64,000 bases of DNA from Azospirillum ramasamyi. GTDB taxonomy: Bacteria; Pseudomonadota; Alphaproteobacteria; Azospirillales; Azospirillaceae. The notes below the pieces were generated by a model. The model had not been told where the DNA came from. It searched no databases and saw only the letters and a list, made by a program, of their open reading frames with translations. Shown piece by piece: positions 44,524 to 53,671 of the stretch (position 1 is the first letter of the stretch; every line of letters starts with the position of its first letter). Made by a program: the position numbers and the translations under genes. The DNA lies in the NCBI RefSeq assembly GCF_003233655.1, contig NZ_CP029829.1:1374978-1438977 (forward strand), read 5' to 3'.

Positions 44524-45747
44524 ATGACCAAGATCAAGGTAGCCAATCCGGTCGTCGAACTCGACGGCGACGAGATGACGCGCATCATCTGGCAGTTCAT
44601 CAAAGACAAGCTGATCCTGCCCTACCTCGACATCGACCTGAAGTACTACGACCTCGGCATCGAGAACCGCGACAAGACCGACGACAAGGTCACCGTCGAG
44701 TCGGCGAACGCCATCAAGCAGTATGGCGTCGGCGTGAAGTGCGCGACCATCACCCCGGACGAAGCTCGGGTGAAGGAATTCAACCTCAAGAAGATGTGGA
44801 AGTCGCCGAACGGCACGATCCGCAACATCCTGGGCGGCACCGTCTTCCGCGAGCCGATCGTCTGCTCGAACGTTCCGCGTTACGTCCCGGGCTGGACGAA
44901 GCCGATCATCATCGGCCGCCACGCCTTCGGCGACCAATACAAGGCCACCGACTTCGTCGTTCCCGGCCCGGGCAAGCTGACCATCAAGTGGGAAGCGGCC
45001 GAGGGCGGCGAGAAGATCGAGCATGAAGTCTACGACTTCCCCGGCGCCGGCGTCGCGATGGGCATGTACAACCTCGACGAGTCGATCGAAGGCTTCGCCC
45101 ACTCCAGCTTGATGTACGGCCTGGAGCGCGGCTACTCGGTCTATCTGTCGACGAAGAACACGATCCTGAAGGCCTATGACGGGCGCTTCAAGGATATCTT
45201 CCAGAAGGTCTTCGACGAAAGCTACGCCGACCAGTTCAAGGCCAAGGGTCTGGTCTACGAGCACCGCCTGATCGACGACATGGTCGCTTCTGCCCTGAAG
45301 TGGGAAGGCGGCTTCGTCTGGGCCTGCAAGAACTACGACGGCGACGTGGAGTCGGACGTCGTGGCGCAGGGCTTCGGTTCGCTGGGTCTGATGACCTCGG
45401 TGCTGGTGACGCCGGACGGCAAGACCGTCGAGGCCGAAGCCGCCCACGGCACGGTGACCCGTCACTACCGCGAGCACCAGAAGGGCAAGGAAACCTCGAC
45501 CAACCCGATCGCCTCGATCTATGCTTGGACCCAGGGTCTGGCCTATCGCGGCAAGTTCGACAACACCCCGGACGTGGTCAAGTTCGCCCAGACGCTGGAG
45601 CGCGTCTGCGTCGAGACCGTCGAATCCGGCTACATGACCAAGGATCTCGCCATCCTGATCGGCCCGCAGCAGCCGTGGATGACCACCAAGCAGTTCCTGG
45701 ACAAGCTGTCGGACAATCTGGAAAAGAAGATGGCCGCCTGGTCGTAA
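44524..45747 (+). CDS. icd: NADP-dependent isocitrate dehydrogenase
   Basis: A 407-residue homodimeric isocitrate dehydrogenase of the eukaryote-like subfamily, converting isocitrate to 2-oxoglutarate in the TCA cycle. The N-terminus has [13 protein letters not shown], the isocitrate-binding region has [19 protein letters not shown], and the family signature around [21 protein letters not shown] carries the metal-binding aspartates. ATG 44524 was chosen because homology starts there (GGGAGAT lies upstream). 2-oxoglutarate is also the carbon skeleton for ammonia assimilation. A different isocitrate dehydrogenase occurs at 49.8-51.2 kb. Confidence 0.96.
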   Translation: MTKIKVANPVVELDGDEMTRIIWQFIKDKLILPYLDIDLKYYDLGIENRDKTDDKVTVESANAIKQYGVGVKCATITPDEARVKEFNLKKMWKSPNGTIRNILGGTVFREPIVCSNVPRYVPGWTKPIIIGRHAFGDQYKATDFVVPGPGKLTIKWEAAEGGEKIEHEVYDFPGAGVAMGMYNLDESIEGFAHSSLMYGLERGYSVYLSTKNTILKAYDGRFKDIFQKVFDESYADQFKAKGLVYEHRLIDDMVASALKWEGGFVWACKNYDGDVESDVVAQGFGSLGLMTSVLVTPDGKTVEAEAAHGTVTRHYREHQKGKETSTNPIASIYAWTQGLAYRGKFDNTPDVVKFAQTLERVCVETVESGYMTKDLAILIGPQQPWMTTKQFLDKLSDNLEKKMAAWS

Positions 45748-45817
45748 GGCCGGTTGCTTTTAACAGGGTGCGACGCCGCGTCCGGGTCAAACCGCACCGC
45801 GGCTCGGCTAGGGTTCG

Positions 45818-45846
45818 GGCGGGGAGTTTCGGCTCCCCGCCTTTTT
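45818..45846 (+). terminator. intrinsic terminator after icd
   Basis: A perfect 9-bp stem (GGCGGGGAG / CTCCCCGCC) with a 6-nt loop is followed by five T residues, about 70 bp after the icd stop and just before the next gene. Confidence 0.92.
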
Positions 45847-45876
45847 CTTGTCCAGTTCAGGAAAGGACCGAACCCG

Positions 45877-46257
45877 ATGCCCAACGATCTGTTCCGCGTC
45901 GCCGTCGTCGGCGCCGGCGAGACCGGAACGCCCCTGCTCCGCAAGTTGCTGGCCGCCCCCTTCGTCGAACTGCTGGGCGTGGCCGACCTTGATGCAGAGG
46001 CGCCGGGTATGCGCCTCGCCAGCCACCGCGGCATCAAGACCACCACCGACTTCCAGGAATTGGCCCGTTTGGGCGAGCAGTTGGACGTGCTGATCGACGT
46101 CACCGGCGTGCCGGCGGTTCGCGAATCCCTGCGCAAGGCGATGCAGGAGACCGGCAACCATCACACGGTGATCGTCCACGAGATGGTCGTGCAACTGATG
46201 CTGTCGCTCCTGAGCGGCGAATTGGTGCGCCTGAAGCACGACACTCAGGACTATTGA
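45877..46257 (+). CDS. short NAD(P)-binding Rossmann protein
   Basis: A 126-residue protein consisting almost only of a Rossmann fold. It has the glycine-rich GAGETGTPLL (residues 10-19), the acidic end of strand 2 (GVADLDAEAPG), and DVLIDVTGVPAV, the pattern seen at the start of homoserine- or dihydrodipicolinate-reductase-type dehydrogenases. No catalytic domain follows, so it may be a redox or ligand sensor or a subunit. AAGGACC precedes ATG 45877. It lies between the icd terminator and the stomatin gene, 89 bp before the latter. Function unknown. Confidence 0.75.
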   Translation: MPNDLFRVAVVGAGETGTPLLRKLLAAPFVELLGVADLDAEAPGMRLASHRGIKTTTDFQELARLGEQLDVLIDVTGVPAVRESLRKAMQETGNHHTVIVHEMVVQLMLSLLSGELVRLKHDTQDY

Positions 46258-46346
46258 GGCGGCGGGATTTGCAGGCTCCGTGAATTGCCTCATGATGGGC
46301 GGAGGGTGTCCACCGTGGCGCCCGCCCATGTCAGGAGCGGCTTTCG

Positions 46347-47303
46347 ATGGAACTCGGCATTCTGGTGATTGCGGCATTCGTTCTGGTCGTCATTCTGGCG
46401 ATCACCAGCGTCCGCATCGTCCCCCAGGGCTTCAACTACATCGTCGAGCGGCTGGGCCGGTATCAGGAAACGCTGCTGCCGGGATTCAACGTCATCTTTC
46501 CGGTCATCAGCTCCGTCCGCGCGAAGGTCGACATGCGCGAGACCGTGGTGGACGTGCCGTCACAGAGCGTCATCACCAAGGACAACGCCGCGGTGACCGC
46601 CGATGGCGTGATGTATTTCCAGGTGCTCGACCCGATGAAGGCGACCTATGAGGTCAACGACCTGCAGCGGGCGATCCAGACGCTGGCGATGACCACCACC
46701 CGCACGGTGATGGGTTCGATGGACCTGGACGAGTTGCTGAGCCAGCGCGAAGCGATCAACGCCAGCCTGCTCCGCGCGGTGGACGAGGCGACCGCATCCT
46801 GGGGCGTGCGGGTGACCCGCATCGAGCTGCGCGACATCACCCCGCCCGACGATATCGTCCAGGCGATGGGCCGGCAGTTGAAGGCCGAACGCGACCGCCG
46901 CGCCCAGATCCTGGAGGCCGACGCCGAGAAGGAAAGCCAGATCCGCATCGCCCAAGGCAAGCTGGAAGCCGCCAAGCTGGAAGCGGAAGCACGCGAAAGG
47001 CTGGCGGAGGCGGAGGCCAAGGCGACGCGTCTGGTCTCGGAGGCGGTGGCGCAGGGATCGAACCAGGCGCTGGGCTATTTCCTCGGCCAGAAGTACATGG
47101 AGGCGTTGCAGGCCTTCGCCGCCTCCCCCAACCAGAAGACCATGATCCTGCCGGTGGAACTGGCCGGCGTCGCCGGTGCGCTGGCCGGGCTGGGTGAACT
47201 GCTGCGCGACGCCACCCCGCCCCGCACGCCCGCCGCGCAACCGCCGACTCCGCGCAATCGATGGTCCGTACCACCGACCACACCCCCGGCGGACGGGGAG
47301 TGA
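46347..47303 (+). CDS. stomatin/SPFH-domain (band 7) membrane protein
   Basis: A 318-residue protein of the stomatin/QmcA type. An N-terminal membrane helix (about residues 3-22) is followed by the SPFH domain (VPQGFNYIVERLGRYQETLLPGFN) and a long coiled-coil rich in Glu and Ala (about 185-240). The C-terminus is Pro-rich. Such proteins form large oligomeric rings at membrane microdomains and modulate membrane proteases. The NfeD partner follows five bases after the stop, the classic SPFH-NfeD pair. Confidence 0.93.
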   Translation: MELGILVIAAFVLVVILAITSVRIVPQGFNYIVERLGRYQETLLPGFNVIFPVISSVRAKVDMRETVVDVPSQSVITKDNAAVTADGVMYFQVLDPMKATYEVNDLQRAIQTLAMTTTRTVMGSMDLDELLSQREAINASLLRAVDEATASWGVRVTRIELRDITPPDDIVQAMGRQLKAERDRRAQILEADAEKESQIRIAQGKLEAAKLEAEARERLAEAEAKATRLVSEAVAQGSNQALGYFLGQKYMEALQAFAASPNQKTMILPVELAGVAGALAGLGELLRDATPPRTPAAQPPTPRNRWSVPPTTPPADGE

Positions 47304-47307
47304 CCGC

Positions 47308-47763
47308 ATGTCGCCTCTGCTGTGGGGAGCGCTGGGTGCCTTGCTGATCGCGGCTGAGCTGGTGCTGCCGGGGATTTTCCTGATCTGGTTCGGCGGCGCG
47401 GCTTTGCTGACCGGGCTCGTCACTGCGCTCTGGCATGATTGGGGGCTGGTCAACGAGGCTGGCTTCTTCACCATCGCCGCAGGCGCCGCGGTGGGCGTCG
47501 CCATCGCCCGGGCCCGGCGGCGCAAGGCGTCGGCGGAAGGCGACGCCGCACGGATCAACGACCGCGCAGGCCAGTTGGTCGGCCGGGCGGTGACGCTGAC
47601 CGAACCAATCGCCAACGGTCACGGACGCGTGTTCGTCGGCGATACGCTCTGGGCGGTGGAAGGGCCGGACCGGCCGGCGGGGTCCGCGATGGTGGTCGCG
47701 GGACACCGCGGAATGGTGCTCGTGCTGCGCGACGCGGTCGACCAGCGGCAGGGGGCGCGATGA
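47308..47763 (+). CDS. NfeD-family membrane protein, stomatin partner
   Basis: A 151-residue short-form NfeD. Two hydrophobic regions cover about residues 5-50 and 52-72 (LLIAAELVLPGIFLIWFGGAALLTGLV). A cytosolic OB-fold follows (about 88-140: GQLVGRAVTLTEPIANGHGRVFVGDTLW). ATG 47308 is right after the SPFH gene; an open upstream extension overlaps it and is not NfeD-like. Family members work with SPFH proteins at the membrane. The serine-protease domain of long NfeD proteins is absent. Confidence 0.92.
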   Translation: MSPLLWGALGALLIAAELVLPGIFLIWFGGAALLTGLVTALWHDWGLVNEAGFFTIAAGAAVGVAIARARRRKASAEGDAARINDRAGQLVGRAVTLTEPIANGHGRVFVGDTLWAVEGPDRPAGSAMVVAGHRGMVLVLRDAVDQRQGAR

Positions 47764-47774
47764 CGGCGCCCAAC

Positions 47775-47811
47775 AAAAAAGCCCGTCTCTCCCCCGAGAG
47801 CGGGCTTTTTT
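47775..47811. terminator. bidirectional intrinsic terminator
   Basis: AAAAAAGCCCG..CGGGCTTTTTT flanks a short inner stem (TCTC/GAGA). A-run and T-run on the two sides allow termination of the NfeD gene and of the convergent gcrA gene. Confidence 0.92.
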
Positions 47812-47829
47812 GAACGACCGGTCAAGCGC

Positions 47830-48198
47830 TCAGGCAGCGCCGACGTTGCGGTCTTCTTCACGCTTCTTGCTGCCCGAAGCCGGCTGATAGGCCAGGGCGG
47901 CGTGTTCGGCGCAATAGGGCATGCCGGCCAAGGCGTTCTTGCCGCAGAAATGGAAATCCTGGTGCTTGGGATCGCCGACCGGCCATTTGCACATCCGCTC
48001 CGTCAGGGCAAGGATGGTGGCGCCGCGCGTCGGCTTCTTCTTGATGGGCGACGGCCGGCCCGACAAGCCCAGACGGTGGGCCTTGCCGATGACCGCGTTG
48101 CGGGTGATGTCTCCCAGAATGTCGGCGATCTCGCTCGCGCTCAACCCCTGGGACCAGAGATCCTTGAGCTGTTGAATCCGTTCGTCCGTCCAACTCAT
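47830..48198 (-). CDS. gcrA: GcrA-type cell-cycle regulator
   Basis: A 122-residue GcrA-like protein. The N-terminal helix-turn-helix (MSWTDERIQQLKDLWSQGLSASEIA) and the GKAHRLGLSGRPSP linker match the family, which acts with CcrM-methylated GANTC sites and sigma-70 in alphaproteobacteria. The C-terminal part holds CKWPVGDP and paired cysteines near PYCAEHAALAY, a zinc-like motif. It is shorter than Caulobacter GcrA (about 170). ATG 48198 follows a GGAG/GGGG stretch. GcrA links methylation state of the chromosome to transcription of division genes. Confidence 0.92.
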   Translation of the reverse strand: MSWTDERIQQLKDLWSQGLSASEIADILGDITRNAVIGKAHRLGLSGRPSPIKKKPTRGATILALTERMCKWPVGDPKHQDFHFCGKNALAGMPYCAEHAALAYQPASGSKKREEDRNVGAA

Positions 48199-48372
48199 CC
48201 CCGAGTACTCCCGATCCGGTGTCCGGTTATGCTGTGGCAAACAGGTCACGGTCTAGTGCCGTTTTCCATAAGCCGCAACATTTTGTGCCAGCCGGTGAGG
48301 AAGCTACCAGATGACGGCCGCCAACGATAGGGGGGCGCGGCAACATTCCTGTTGATAAGTCCGTGGGTAGAC

Positions 48373-49188
48373 TCATGAATTCAGAGCGCCATACACCTCC
48401 TCCGCGACACCGGACAGAGTGTCCCGATCGAGCTCCCCGGTGACGGCCAACGCTAAGCCATTGTCTTGCCAATACAAAGCGCGCACCCCGCCAATCTGGG
48501 CGAAGCGGAACGCTGAACCTTTGGTGTTAGGGTCTGGGCGGATATACAACGTGATGCGACGCCCGGCCGCATCCTCGTACATGTACAAGGCCACAGGTCC
48601 AACGGAATCGGCCAAAAGACGCCCGCCGATCAATTGGTACCCCCCTCGTGTGACTTTTGGGCAACGCATGGTCTTGCCCAGCCGCTTGGACAGCCAGTTC
48701 ACCAGATGCGCCTCCTGCTCCACGCCGATCTCGACCGGATGGCGGACCTCGACGGAGAAGACACGGTGGGCCGCGACGGCATCGGCGATGAAGGCGGCGG
48801 TCGGCTGCTCTGGCGCCCCGGCCATCCGGTCGCGCAGAAGCCAGCCGCTGGCCCCGCCGGCAACGAAGACCAGGAGGGAGGCGGCGACCGCCGTGCCCCA
48901 CAACGCCCCCCTGCCCCACCTTGCGGCACTCCAGCGGCCGGGGGCGGGAGCCGGATGCTCGCGCGCGGTAAAGGGCGGGGTCAGCCGGTCGGGCAGCGGC
49001 CGGTCGATCAGCGGACCGAAGCACTGCCCCATCATGGCGCGTTGCGCGCGGTAGCGTTCGAAGCGGCGGGCGGTCTCGGGGTGGTCGGCGAGGTGGCGCT
49101 CGACATCGGCCAGACGCTCCTCCGGCAATTCGCCGTCCAGCCAGGCATGAAGCTCGGCCTCGGTCACGGGATTGCGGGTGCCGCTCAT
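48373..49188 (-). CDS. anti-sigma factor, membrane-anchored
   Basis: A 271-residue anti-sigma factor. The N-terminal anti-sigma domain (LHAWLDGELPEERLADVERHLADHPE) is joined through a Pro-rich linker to one transmembrane helix (about residues 98-117). An extracytoplasmic domain of about 150 residues follows (HRVFSVEVRHPVEIG onward). The usual zinc-binding His-x3-Cys-x2-Cys of ZAS proteins is missing. Its ATG overlaps the stop of the ECF sigma gene (TGATG), so the two are coupled. It probably sequesters that sigma factor until an envelope signal triggers its release. Confidence 0.88.
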   Translation of the reverse strand: MSGTRNPVTEAELHAWLDGELPEERLADVERHLADHPETARRFERYRAQRAMMGQCFGPLIDRPLPDRLTPPFTAREHPAPAPGRWSAARWGRGALWGTAVAASLLVFVAGGASGWLLRDRMAGAPEQPTAAFIADAVAAHRVFSVEVRHPVEIGVEQEAHLVNWLSKRLGKTMRCPKVTRGGYQLIGGRLLADSVGPVALYMYEDAAGRRITLYIRPDPNTKGSAFRFAQIGGVRALYWQDNGLALAVTGELDRDTLSGVAEEVYGALNS

Positions 49189-49739
49189 CACTTGATCCTC
49201 CTGACCACCTGCTGGGAACCGCCGTCCAGCAGGACCCTCAACTTTTCGCGCGCCCGGGCCAGCCGCGACATCACCGTCCCGATCGGCAGTTCAAGGACCT
49301 CCGCCACCTCGCGGTAGGACAGCCCCTCCATTCCCGTCAGCAGCAGGATGGTGCGGTGTTCGTCGCTCAACTGGGCGAAGGCCCGGGCGAAGTCGCGCAC
49401 CGCCCCGCGGTCGGCCGGCGGCGCGCTGAGCGCCAGATCGTCGGCCAGATCCTCCACCGGCACCTCGGCCCCGCGCCGCCGCCGGCCGCGCTGGCCGGAG
49501 ATGTGCAGGTTGTGCAGGATGGTCATCAGCCAGCCGCCGAGCTTCGACGGGTCGCGCAGCGCATGGCGGTTGGCCAGCGCCTTCTCCACGCAATCCTGGA
49601 CCAGGTCGTCGGCGTCGGAACGGTTGCCCACCAGGGCGGTGGCATAGCGCCGAAGCCGCGGCACATGGTCGGCGATGGCGCGGTCATCGATGTCGGGCGG
49701 GCTCATCAAAGGTCCGGGAAGGGCGTCGTCACCGCTCAT
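49188..49739 (-). CDS. ECF-family RNA polymerase sigma factor
   Basis: A 183-residue extracytoplasmic-function sigma factor. Region 2 is DADDLVQDCVEKAL (residues 41-54) and region 4 is LSYREVAEVLELPIGTVMSRLARAREKL, with the HTH. There is no region 3, as expected for the ECF class. Its partner anti-sigma overlaps it immediately downstream. A start at the later ATG (residue 12) is possible. It is not the EcfG general stress sigma, since nepR and phyR are absent. Target promoters and inducer are unknown. Confidence 0.93.
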   Translation of the reverse strand: MSGDDALPGPLMSPPDIDDRAIADHVPRLRRYATALVGNRSDADDLVQDCVEKALANRHALRDPSKLGGWLMTILHNLHISGQRGRRRRGAEVPVEDLADDLALSAPPADRGAVRDFARAFAQLSDEHRTILLLTGMEGLSYREVAEVLELPIGTVMSRLARAREKLRVLLDGGSQQVVRRIK

Positions 49740-49781
49740 GACGCCCCGCCCTGCCGGTTTATTCCGGCCGCCCCCATGGTG

Positions 49782-51227
49782 TCACAGCCCCGGCGAGGAG
49801 AAGCCGGCCTTGCCGTCGAAATTGCAGAGGTTTTCGGTCTGGGTGAAGTCGATTCCGGCCTCCGCCAGCCGCCCCAGCAGCTCGACGATGGCCCCGTGCT
49901 GCACCGGCCCGCCATGCGCCAGGAAGCGGCAGCGCCAATGGTCGGTGCAGAAGACGTCGGCATTGCCGTCCGGCCAGACCCGCTGGGAGCGGTTGGAGAT
50001 GCTGGCGAGCGTCAGCGCCTCTGTCGACAGCGGCAGGATCAGTTCCGCCAGATCGTCGGGCAGGCCGCCGGACCATTGCAGGAAGACGTCGACACCCACC
50101 AGTTCCTTGAGCGCGCGGACGCGCGGCGCCAGCCGGTTCAGCCCGTCATAGGCCGGCCGCATGGTGGAATAGCCGACCGGCGGCATGGTGACGGGGGTCT
50201 GGCCGAGCCGCTCCACCACCGCCTCGGCGAAGGCGCCGGTGCCGGCGCGTACCCGGCCAAGGCCGCGGGCGTAGATGTCGGCGGTGTGGATGCCGTCCTC
50301 GATGGTCTTCAGCCACGCATTGTGGATGCGCGCGGCGATGTCGCCCTGGCCGATATGGACCAGCATCATCACCGCGGCCATCAGCAGGCCCGACGGGTTG
50401 GCGATCCCCTGCCCGGCGATCATCGGGGCGGAGCCGTGGATCGCCTCGAACATGGCGCAGGTCTCGCCGATGTTGGCCGAGCCGGCCAGCCCGACCGAGC
50501 CGGTCAACTGGGCCGCGATGTCCGACACGATGTCGCCGTAGAGGTTCAGGGTGACGATGACGTCGAAGCGCTCCGGCTGATCGGCCAACCGGGCGGCGCC
50601 GATGTCGACGATCATGTGGTCGGCCTTGATCTCCGGATAATCGGCCGCGATCTCGTAGAAAATCTTCAGGAACAGCCCGTCCGTCATCTTCATGACGTTG
50701 TCCTTGACGAAGGCCGTCACCTTTTGCCGGTGGTTGGAGCGGGCGAAGTCGAAGGCGTAGCGGACGATGCGTTCGGAGCCGGGGCGCGAGATCAGCTTCA
50801 CCGACTGGATCACGTCGTCGGTCTGCCGGTGCTCGATGCCGGCGTAAAGGTCTTCCTCGTTCTCGCGGATGATCACCACGTCCATGCGCGGATGCCGGGT
50901 CCGCACATAGGGATGGTAGGACACGCAGGGGCGGACATTGGCGAACAGGCCCAGCGTGGTGCGGGCGACGACGTTCAGCGACTTGTTGCCGTATCCCTGG
51001 GGCATGGTGATCGGCCCCTTCAGGAAAACGCGCGTGCGGCGGATCGATCCCCAGCCGGCGGCATCCAGCCCGCCGGGATGGCCGCGCTTGTAGACCGCCT
51101 CGCCAGCCGGAACCTCTTCCACCTTCAGGCGTGCGCCGGCGGCAGTCATCACATGAAGCACCGCGTCCGTGATTTCAGGACCGATGCCGTCGCCGCGGGC
51201 GACCGTGATGGGGGTGATATCGCGCAT
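49782..51227 (-). CDS. isocitrate dehydrogenase, long alphaproteobacterial type
   Basis: A 481-residue decarboxylating dehydrogenase. The catalytic core of the isocitrate/isopropylmalate family includes VVIIRENEEDLYAGIEHR, the lysine in FVKDNVMKMTDG, and the metal-binding NLYGDIVSDIAAQLTG. The C-terminal extra domain of about 150 residues (from VGVDVFLQW) marks the TIGR02924 group seen in Rickettsia and other alphaproteobacteria. GGAG precedes ATG 51227. It is unrelated in subfamily to the icd gene 4 kb away. Cofactor use (NAD or NADP) cannot be fixed by eye. It stands alone between the sigma factor and the multicopper oxidase. Confidence 0.88.
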   Translation of the reverse strand: MRDITPITVARGDGIGPEITDAVLHVMTAAGARLKVEEVPAGEAVYKRGHPGGLDAAGWGSIRRTRVFLKGPITMPQGYGNKSLNVVARTTLGLFANVRPCVSYHPYVRTRHPRMDVVIIRENEEDLYAGIEHRQTDDVIQSVKLISRPGSERIVRYAFDFARSNHRQKVTAFVKDNVMKMTDGLFLKIFYEIAADYPEIKADHMIVDIGAARLADQPERFDVIVTLNLYGDIVSDIAAQLTGSVGLAGSANIGETCAMFEAIHGSAPMIAGQGIANPSGLLMAAVMMLVHIGQGDIAARIHNAWLKTIEDGIHTADIYARGLGRVRAGTGAFAEAVVERLGQTPVTMPPVGYSTMRPAYDGLNRLAPRVRALKELVGVDVFLQWSGGLPDDLAELILPLSTEALTLASISNRSQRVWPDGNADVFCTDHWRCRFLAHGGPVQHGAIVELLGRLAEAGIDFTQTENLCNFDGKAGFSSPGL

Positions 51228-51376
51228 GCACTCACTCCAAGGGGACGCGCGACCGTAGACGGAAACCGGGGGATTTTTCAATGGTCGGAGGCAGCGACGG
51301 ATCGCAGCAACCGCCGGGGAGCGGCAGGGTGCCCCCCTCTTCCCGTTCGGGCGAAGTCGAGGGGGGCGAGCACCGG

Positions 51377-53512
51377 TCAGTGATGGGCTCCGGCAAGGCC
51401 GCCGCGGCCGTCCGGCAGGCCGATGCTGACATTCTGCATCATGCCCTGATCCTCATGGTCGAGGATGTGGCAGTGCAGGACATATTCGCCGATGAAGCGC
51501 TCGTACCGGGTGCGGATCGTCACCTTGTAGGTGCCCGTCGGCGGCTCGGTGGAGGCGAGCGGCTGGCTGATGTCGCTCTTCACCCAGATGGTGTCCTTCC
51601 ACATGCCCTTCATGCCGGCATAGTCGGGATCGCCGGAACCGGCTTCGCTGACGTCGCGCCCGTCGGGACCGATGATCGACACGACCTGGAACGGGTTGAC
51701 GTGGATGTGGAAGGGATGGCTGACGAAATAGGACTGCAGCTCCCATTGCTGGGCGGTGCCCAGCACCACCGGCCGGTCGACCACGCCCGGCTGGTAGGCG
51801 GACGCACCCTTGGGGCCATAGGTGCCGTCGGGGTTCTGCACCACCTCGAAGCTGTTGGAAACCTGGAACAGCGGGTTGGTCCGCGTCGCCCCCTCGGGCG
51901 GGAGGTTGATGTAGAAGACCAGTTCCTGCTTGGGCTGGTGAACCACCTCATGCTCGGTGATCGGCGGATGGGCGGTGAAGCGGGTGAAGCGCGGGCAATA
52001 GGGGGTGTCGACCATCGTCTTGCCGCCCATTGCTTTCTCAGCGCAGCGGGCGTTCAGGTCGCCGATCACCTCCTTGGCGACGGCCGGCGCGTATTTCGTG
52101 GCGTTGGCCGACAGTTGGCGGATCGTCTCCTTCACCGGGTCCTTGACCACGCGGTCGCCGCGCACGCGGACGAATCCGAGCACGCCGGTGGAGGTCGCGG
52201 TCCGGTCCGGGCTGGCGTTGGCCGCCGACGGCTTGTTGACGACGCAGTAGATGCCTGCTTCTGGAAAGTTGACCAGCAGGTCGTCGCGATAGCCGGGCTG
52301 CATCGGCACGCTGGTCCGCACCTGTCCCTCGTTCAGGGTCAGACCATCCGCGGCGGCCAGGATGTAGGGGACCGGCTGCCCGGTGCAGCGTTCCTTGGCG
52401 AAGCGGTCCTGCTCGGCGGCCGAGAGGGTCTTCTCGCGCTGGAAGAAGTCGGTGACGTCGAGCTTGCGGAACTCCACCGTGATGGGGGAGCGCACACCGC
52501 CATGGATCAGGCGCCAACGCTCGGCCTCCCCGACCTTGGCGTTGGCGAAGATCGGACGCACGCGGCCGTTGACGGTGGTGAAGCGCCCGGACTGTTCCCA
52601 GGTGTTCGGCGCGAACTGATCGTAGGAGACGATCTCGCCCACCTCGCCCGGCGCGCAGCTCCAGTCGATGGAACCGTCGGACTTGGTCTTCAGCTTGCCG
52701 TCCTTGGTGCAGGCGTAGGGGATCTGCTCGAACAGCAGGACCCGCTCGGTCATCGCGGCACCCTTGGGGCTCTTCAGCAGGGTGTCGAGGTCGCCGTTGG
52801 CGTCGCGCGTCGGCGGGCGGTCGCCGCGGATGATGAGCGCGCCGGCCATGCCGCTGCCGACCTGCAGAGCGGTGGAGCCGTGGCGGTGCGGGTGGTACCA
52901 GAAGGTCCCCGCCGGATGGTCGGCCGGAATGTTGTATTCATATTCGAAGCTGACGCCGGGATTGATCGACACCAGGACATTGTCGCTGTTGCCGGACGGG
53001 CTGACCCAGACGCCGTGGCTGTGCAGGTTGGTGCCGTTGAAGCAGTGCGGGTTGTTGATGTCCGCCTGCGCCTGATTGTTGCAGTCGGGGTCGGCCGGAA
53101 GCTGGTTCTGCAGCTTGATGCGGACCGTGTCGCCCGGAGTCGCTTCGATGGTCGGGGCCACGAAGGGGTGGCTGGGGTCGACGTCGGTGCCGCGGTAGCT
53201 GCGCAGCCGCACCGGATCGGGGCGCCCCTGCGCCGGGTTGCGGATGAAGCCGTCGGTGAAGGTCACGAACAGGTCGTAATTGCGCAGTTGGCCGCTATGC
53301 GGACGGGGGGCCGCCTGCGGCTGGCGCAGCAGGAGCGAGCCGGCGCGCGGCGCGGTCGAAGTGTTCAAGACCGGCGGATTGCCGAAAGTCTCCCCGGCCG
53401 GCTCGGCGCTGTCCTTCGCGGAAGCGGTTGCCGCCATGACGGCTGGTGCCACGCCCAGCGCCAGGGGCAGAAGCACGCCGATTAAGTATGCATTTTTCAC
53501 GAATATCTCCAT
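51377..53512 (-). CDS. multicopper oxidase, exported
   Basis: A 711-residue periplasmic multicopper oxidase. The N-terminal signal peptide (about residues 1-26, YLIGVLLPLALGVAPAVMA) is cleaved near AVMA. The four copper-binding motifs are LHSHGVW, WYHPHRHG, HPFHIHVNPF and LHCHILDHEDQGMM, giving type 1, 2 and 3 sites with a Met axial ligand at the end. It resembles bilirubin-oxidase/CotA/CueO-type enzymes that oxidise metals or phenolics; the substrate is not fixed. ATG 53512 was chosen because the signal peptide starts there; an upstream ATG (53542) adds ten residues. Confidence 0.92.
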   Translation of the reverse strand: MEIFVKNAYLIGVLLPLALGVAPAVMAATASAKDSAEPAGETFGNPPVLNTSTAPRAGSLLLRQPQAAPRPHSGQLRNYDLFVTFTDGFIRNPAQGRPDPVRLRSYRGTDVDPSHPFVAPTIEATPGDTVRIKLQNQLPADPDCNNQAQADINNPHCFNGTNLHSHGVWVSPSGNSDNVLVSINPGVSFEYEYNIPADHPAGTFWYHPHRHGSTALQVGSGMAGALIIRGDRPPTRDANGDLDTLLKSPKGAAMTERVLLFEQIPYACTKDGKLKTKSDGSIDWSCAPGEVGEIVSYDQFAPNTWEQSGRFTTVNGRVRPIFANAKVGEAERWRLIHGGVRSPITVEFRKLDVTDFFQREKTLSAAEQDRFAKERCTGQPVPYILAAADGLTLNEGQVRTSVPMQPGYRDDLLVNFPEAGIYCVVNKPSAANASPDRTATSTGVLGFVRVRGDRVVKDPVKETIRQLSANATKYAPAVAKEVIGDLNARCAEKAMGGKTMVDTPYCPRFTRFTAHPPITEHEVVHQPKQELVFYINLPPEGATRTNPLFQVSNSFEVVQNPDGTYGPKGASAYQPGVVDRPVVLGTAQQWELQSYFVSHPFHIHVNPFQVVSIIGPDGRDVSEAGSGDPDYAGMKGMWKDTIWVKSDISQPLASTEPPTGTYKVTIRTRYERFIGEYVLHCHILDHEDQGMMQNVSIGLPDGRGGLAGAHH

Positions 53513-53671
53513 CAAATGCAGATATTCGAGGGTATTATGCATCCTGGAAATTGTTTATTTTTACATTGTCACACGTTGATTCGTGCGGCGGCCGGTTATG
53601 AGCGGCCGTGCAACGCCGGGCAGCAGAACACTATTCATCACCGGATACCGCTTTCCTGGCGCCGGGGAGGC

